From positions 186,001 to 250,000 of the forward strand of contig NZ_JAKVRD010000004.1 in assembly GCF_022814865.1 (NCBI RefSeq): a stretch of 64,000 nucleotides of DNA. The letters are read 5' to 3'. Origin of the DNA: Shimia aestuarii. GTDB taxonomy: Bacteria > Pseudomonadota > Alphaproteobacteria > Rhodobacterales > Rhodobacteraceae. Below, piece by piece: positions 62,163 to 64,000 of the stretch (position 1 is its first letter; every line of letters starts with the position of its first letter). Under the pieces are notes generated by a model. It did no database searches and was not told the origin of the DNA. It saw only the letters and a program-made list of their open reading frames with translations. The translations under genes were made by a program, and so were the position numbers.

Positions 62163-62704
62163 AGCGGCTTCTTCTCGATACCTGCGTGATCTACCCGACA
62201 GTGATGCGGGAAATCCTGCTTGGGGTGGCGAAAACCGGCGCGTATGAGCCGCTTTGGTCCGAGCGCATCCTCGAGGAATGGGCGCGCGCGGCGCGTAAGA
62301 TCGGGCCCACGGGCGAGGCGCAGGCACGCGGTGAGATCGCCCTTGTGCGCGCGGCATGGCCCAAGGCCGAGGTGACGTGGAAGCCGTCGCTCGAGGATCG
62401 GCTCTATCTGCCGGATGCGGCGGACACGCATGTTTTGGCGGCGGCGATTTCCGGGTCGGCGGATGCGATTGTCACGATGAATGCCAAGGACTTTCCGCGC
62501 CATATCCTTGCCGAAGAGGGGCTTGAACGGGTCGATCCCGATACGCTCTTGCGTGGGGTGTGGGAGCGGGCGCCGGAGGCGGTTGCTGAGGTTGCAGAAA
62601 CCGTGCGGCAGGAGGCCGAGCGGCTCTCGGGGGAACGTTGGGACATGCGACGCCTGCTCAAGAAGGCGCGTTTGCCGAGGTTGGCGAAAGCTTTGACGGC
62701 GTAG
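62159..62704 (+). CDS. PIN domain protein
   Basis: The 181-residue protein starts with GTG, overlapping the rlmI stop (GTGA). It opens KRLLLDTCVIYPTVMREIL with the first PIN Asp near residue 7. DTHVLAAAISGSADAIVTMNAKDFP holds further acidic ligands, and a C-terminal helical extension follows (about 130-181). PIN proteins are Mg-dependent ribonucleases, often VapC toxins, but no antitoxin gene is next to it. Coupling to an rRNA methyltransferase suggests a housekeeping RNA role, as an inference. Confidence 0.82.
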   Translation: MKRLLLDTCVIYPTVMREILLGVAKTGAYEPLWSERILEEWARAARKIGPTGEAQARGEIALVRAAWPKAEVTWKPSLEDRLYLPDAADTHVLAAAISGSADAIVTMNAKDFPRHILAEEGLERVDPDTLLRGVWERAPEAVAEVAETVRQEAERLSGERWDMRRLLKKARLPRLAKALTA

Positions 62705-62726
62705 GGACAAGGCTTTTCGGAATGGC

Positions 62727-63419
62727 TTATTCCGGGGCGAGGCCCCATTTCGCCTCGAGTGCTTCGATGGCCTTGATGCGCTCTTCGGTTTTTGGATGGC
62801 TCATGAGCCAGGCTGGCGTTGCTCCGCCGCGCGATTGGGTTAGGTCTTCGAGCTTGTGAAACAGGGACTTCTGCGCCGCGGTGCCGATGCCGGATTTGGC
62901 AAGGAGGGCCGCGGCATAGGCGTCGGCCTCGTATTCATCAGCGCGCGAGAGACGGGCGGCGAGAAGCGACATCGCCATGTTGACGAGCCAGGGGCCGATG
63001 CCGGGCAGGAAGCGCCCGATGACCATTGTGAGCGCGGTGCGGATGGCGTTCTGGCCGGAGAAGTCGATCATCCGGCGGCGGGAATGGCCCAAGGCGACGT
63101 GACCCAGTTCGTGCGCGATCACCGAGGCGAGTTCCTCTGCCGAGACCTCGCCCGCGCGGTAGCGGTTGTAAAAGCCGCGCGTGAGGAAGATGCGCCCATC
63201 CGGGGCGGCAAGGCCGTTCACCGGCTCGATTTCATAGATATGGACGCGGATGCGGGGCAGGTCGAGCGCCTTGGCCATGTCCCGGATCAGGGGCACGAGA
63301 GTCGGATCTGCAAGCTCGGTCGAGCGTGCGTCAAGCTCGCGCGAGGTACGCCAGACCGAGAAGCGGTAGAGCAGCAACCCGTAAAGCAGGGCGAGGAGGA
63401 TCGGGGTCAGGCGTAGCAT
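62727..63419 (-). CDS. M48 family membrane metalloprotease (HtpX-like)
   Basis: The 230-residue protein has an N-terminal transmembrane helix (residues 3-20), HELGH near residue 104 (VIAHELGHVALGHSRRR), a second hydrophobic stretch (about 130-155) and the third zinc ligand in RADEYEADAYA. The C-terminal LMSHPKTEERIKAIEAL is typical of M48 enzymes. It is shorter than HtpX (about 290). It probably acts in membrane protein quality control. It is convergent with the PIN gene. Confidence 0.85.
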   Translation of the reverse strand: MLRLTPILLALLYGLLLYRFSVWRTSRELDARSTELADPTLVPLIRDMAKALDLPRIRVHIYEIEPVNGLAAPDGRIFLTRGFYNRYRAGEVSAEELASVIAHELGHVALGHSRRRMIDFSGQNAIRTALTMVIGRFLPGIGPWLVNMAMSLLAARLSRADEYEADAYAAALLAKSGIGTAAQKSLFHKLEDLTQSRGGATPAWLMSHPKTEERIKAIEALEAKWGLAPE

Positions 63420-63456
63420 GGGTCTGATATGGCCTGCGCGGGACGGTTCGGCAAGG

Positions 63457-64000
63457 TCAGCGGCGGCGTTTGCTCTGTTGGCGATGCAGCAGGAGCGCGG
63501 CGAGGGCGATCAGGGCGAGGAACAAGAGCGCGGTGCTGGTCTGACGGGCGACTGTGGCGACGCGGGGCAGGCTTTGGGCAAAGCCGTAACCGAGACCGCA
63601 ATAGAGCCCGATCCAAAGCGCCTTGCCGGTCATCGCCCATAGGGTAAAGCGGAACCAAGACAGCTTTGCGGTACCTGAGAGCAGGTTGATATAGGGGCCG
63701 AGGGGGGCGAGGAGCCAGCGGCTCAGGAAAACACCAAGGCCACCGTGATCCGACAACAGACGTTCCGCGCGCGCGAGCAGTCGGCCTGTGTGCGGATGGC
63801 GGGTCATGGCTCGGTGCAGGGCGGGAGCGATATGGTGGCCGAAATGATAGCCGCATTGATCCCCAAGCGCCGCGCCTAGAAACGCAGCGCAGAAGGCAGG
63901 GATCGGGGCGAGATGCCCGGAGGCCACAAGCGCCCCGGCGCTCAATAGGGCGAGGAAGGCCGGGATCGGCAGGGCGAGGCTTGCGGCAAAGGTCACGAGG
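63457..64000 (-). CDS. DedA/SNARE-associated family membrane protein (5' end beyond window)
   Basis: At least 179 residues are visible; the frame is open to the right edge, and the true start is probably beyond it. The DedA pattern is ALPIPAFLALLSAGAL, an acidic/Gly segment ALGDQCGYHFGHH, then FLSRWLLAPLGPYINLLSGTAKLSWFRFTLW with the conserved Arg and Pro-Gly-like turn. A C-terminal helix and basic tail follow. The family flips or supports undecaprenyl phosphate and lipids. It precedes the M48 protease gene by 37 bp on the same strand. Confidence 0.8.
   Translation of the reverse strand, partial: LVTFAASLALPIPAFLALLSAGALVASGHLAPIPAFCAAFLGAALGDQCGYHFGHHIAPALHRAMTRHPHTGRLLARAERLLSDHGGLGVFLSRWLLAPLGPYINLLSGTAKLSWFRFTLWAMTGKALWIGLYCGLGYGFAQSLPRVATVARQTSTALLFLALIALAALLLHRQQSKRRR

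Noticed and set aside
62159-62704. A VapBC toxin-antitoxin pair
   Set aside because: The PIN gene has no small antitoxin gene on either side; rlmI is upstream and a convergent protease gene is downstream.

Overview
The window is a conserved chromosomal stretch of an alphaproteobacterium, most likely a marine Rhodobacteraceae of the Roseobacter group. Evidence: high GC; two TRAP transporter clusters; a C4-pathway 5-aminolevulinate synthase (HemA) whose lysine numbering matches Rhodobacter ALAS; FnrL-type boxes; and several small Rhodobacterales-specific proteins. I see no insertion sequence, prophage, integrase, rRNA operon or CRISPR array. The genus cannot be fixed from sequence alone.

Layout. 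1-5 kb: 3' part of a fatty acid desaturase gene on the minus strand, then dctPQM with a pair of palindromes upstream. 4.5-16 kb: tpiA, a 2OG-Fe(II) oxygenase, sufA/sufT, a protease-like/RimK fusion, an NfeD-like/SPFH pair, tgt, a GT2 glycosyltransferase, lon with a heat-shock-type promoter, a small secreted S74-domain protein, a tailed HU protein and two tRNA-Val genes. 16-22.5 kb: an AraC regulator divergent from an NAD(P)-binding protein and a DUF4345 protein; a cobalamin riboswitch before an unknown 100-residue protein and a cobalamin-binding protein; an RTX metalloprotease; two identical tRNA-Asp genes. 22.5-38 kb: M20 peptidase, hemA, a RodZ-like protein, ispG, a DsbA-like protein, an M48-TPR protease, an aminotransferase, amiC-mrcA-prfB and an amidase. 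38-46 kb: a Rieske oxygenase with an XRE regulator, then ilvBH behind a complete transcription attenuator, then a di-haem cytochrome c peroxidase behind an FNR box. 46-53 kb: a two-component system divergent from a TRAP transporter with an unusually large permease. 53-64 kb: AlkX/YcaQ-like protein, bpt, RDD, DUF2852, YbaK, glnE, a lipoprotein, rlmI, a PIN protein, an M48 protease and a partial DedA-like protein.

Regulation is the richest part of the window. Readable signals are an ilvBH attenuator (promoter, 15-codon leader peptide rich in Val/Leu/Ile, antiterminator, terminator); a B12 riboswitch; FNR boxes at hemA and ccpA; an RpoH-like promoter at lon; paired operators before dctPQM and before the DUF2852 gene; and a start codon placed inside a terminator-like hairpin at rlmI. 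Two dispersed intergenic repeat families also occur. One is an 11-bp-period array closed by GTGCG at three loci. The other is a hairpin-associated REP-like element at three loci.

The best candidates for something not well described are the 11-bp arrays, the nested palindromes before the DUF2852 gene, the B12-linked 100-residue protein and the rlmI start hairpin. All functions are inferred by reading; no database search was run.
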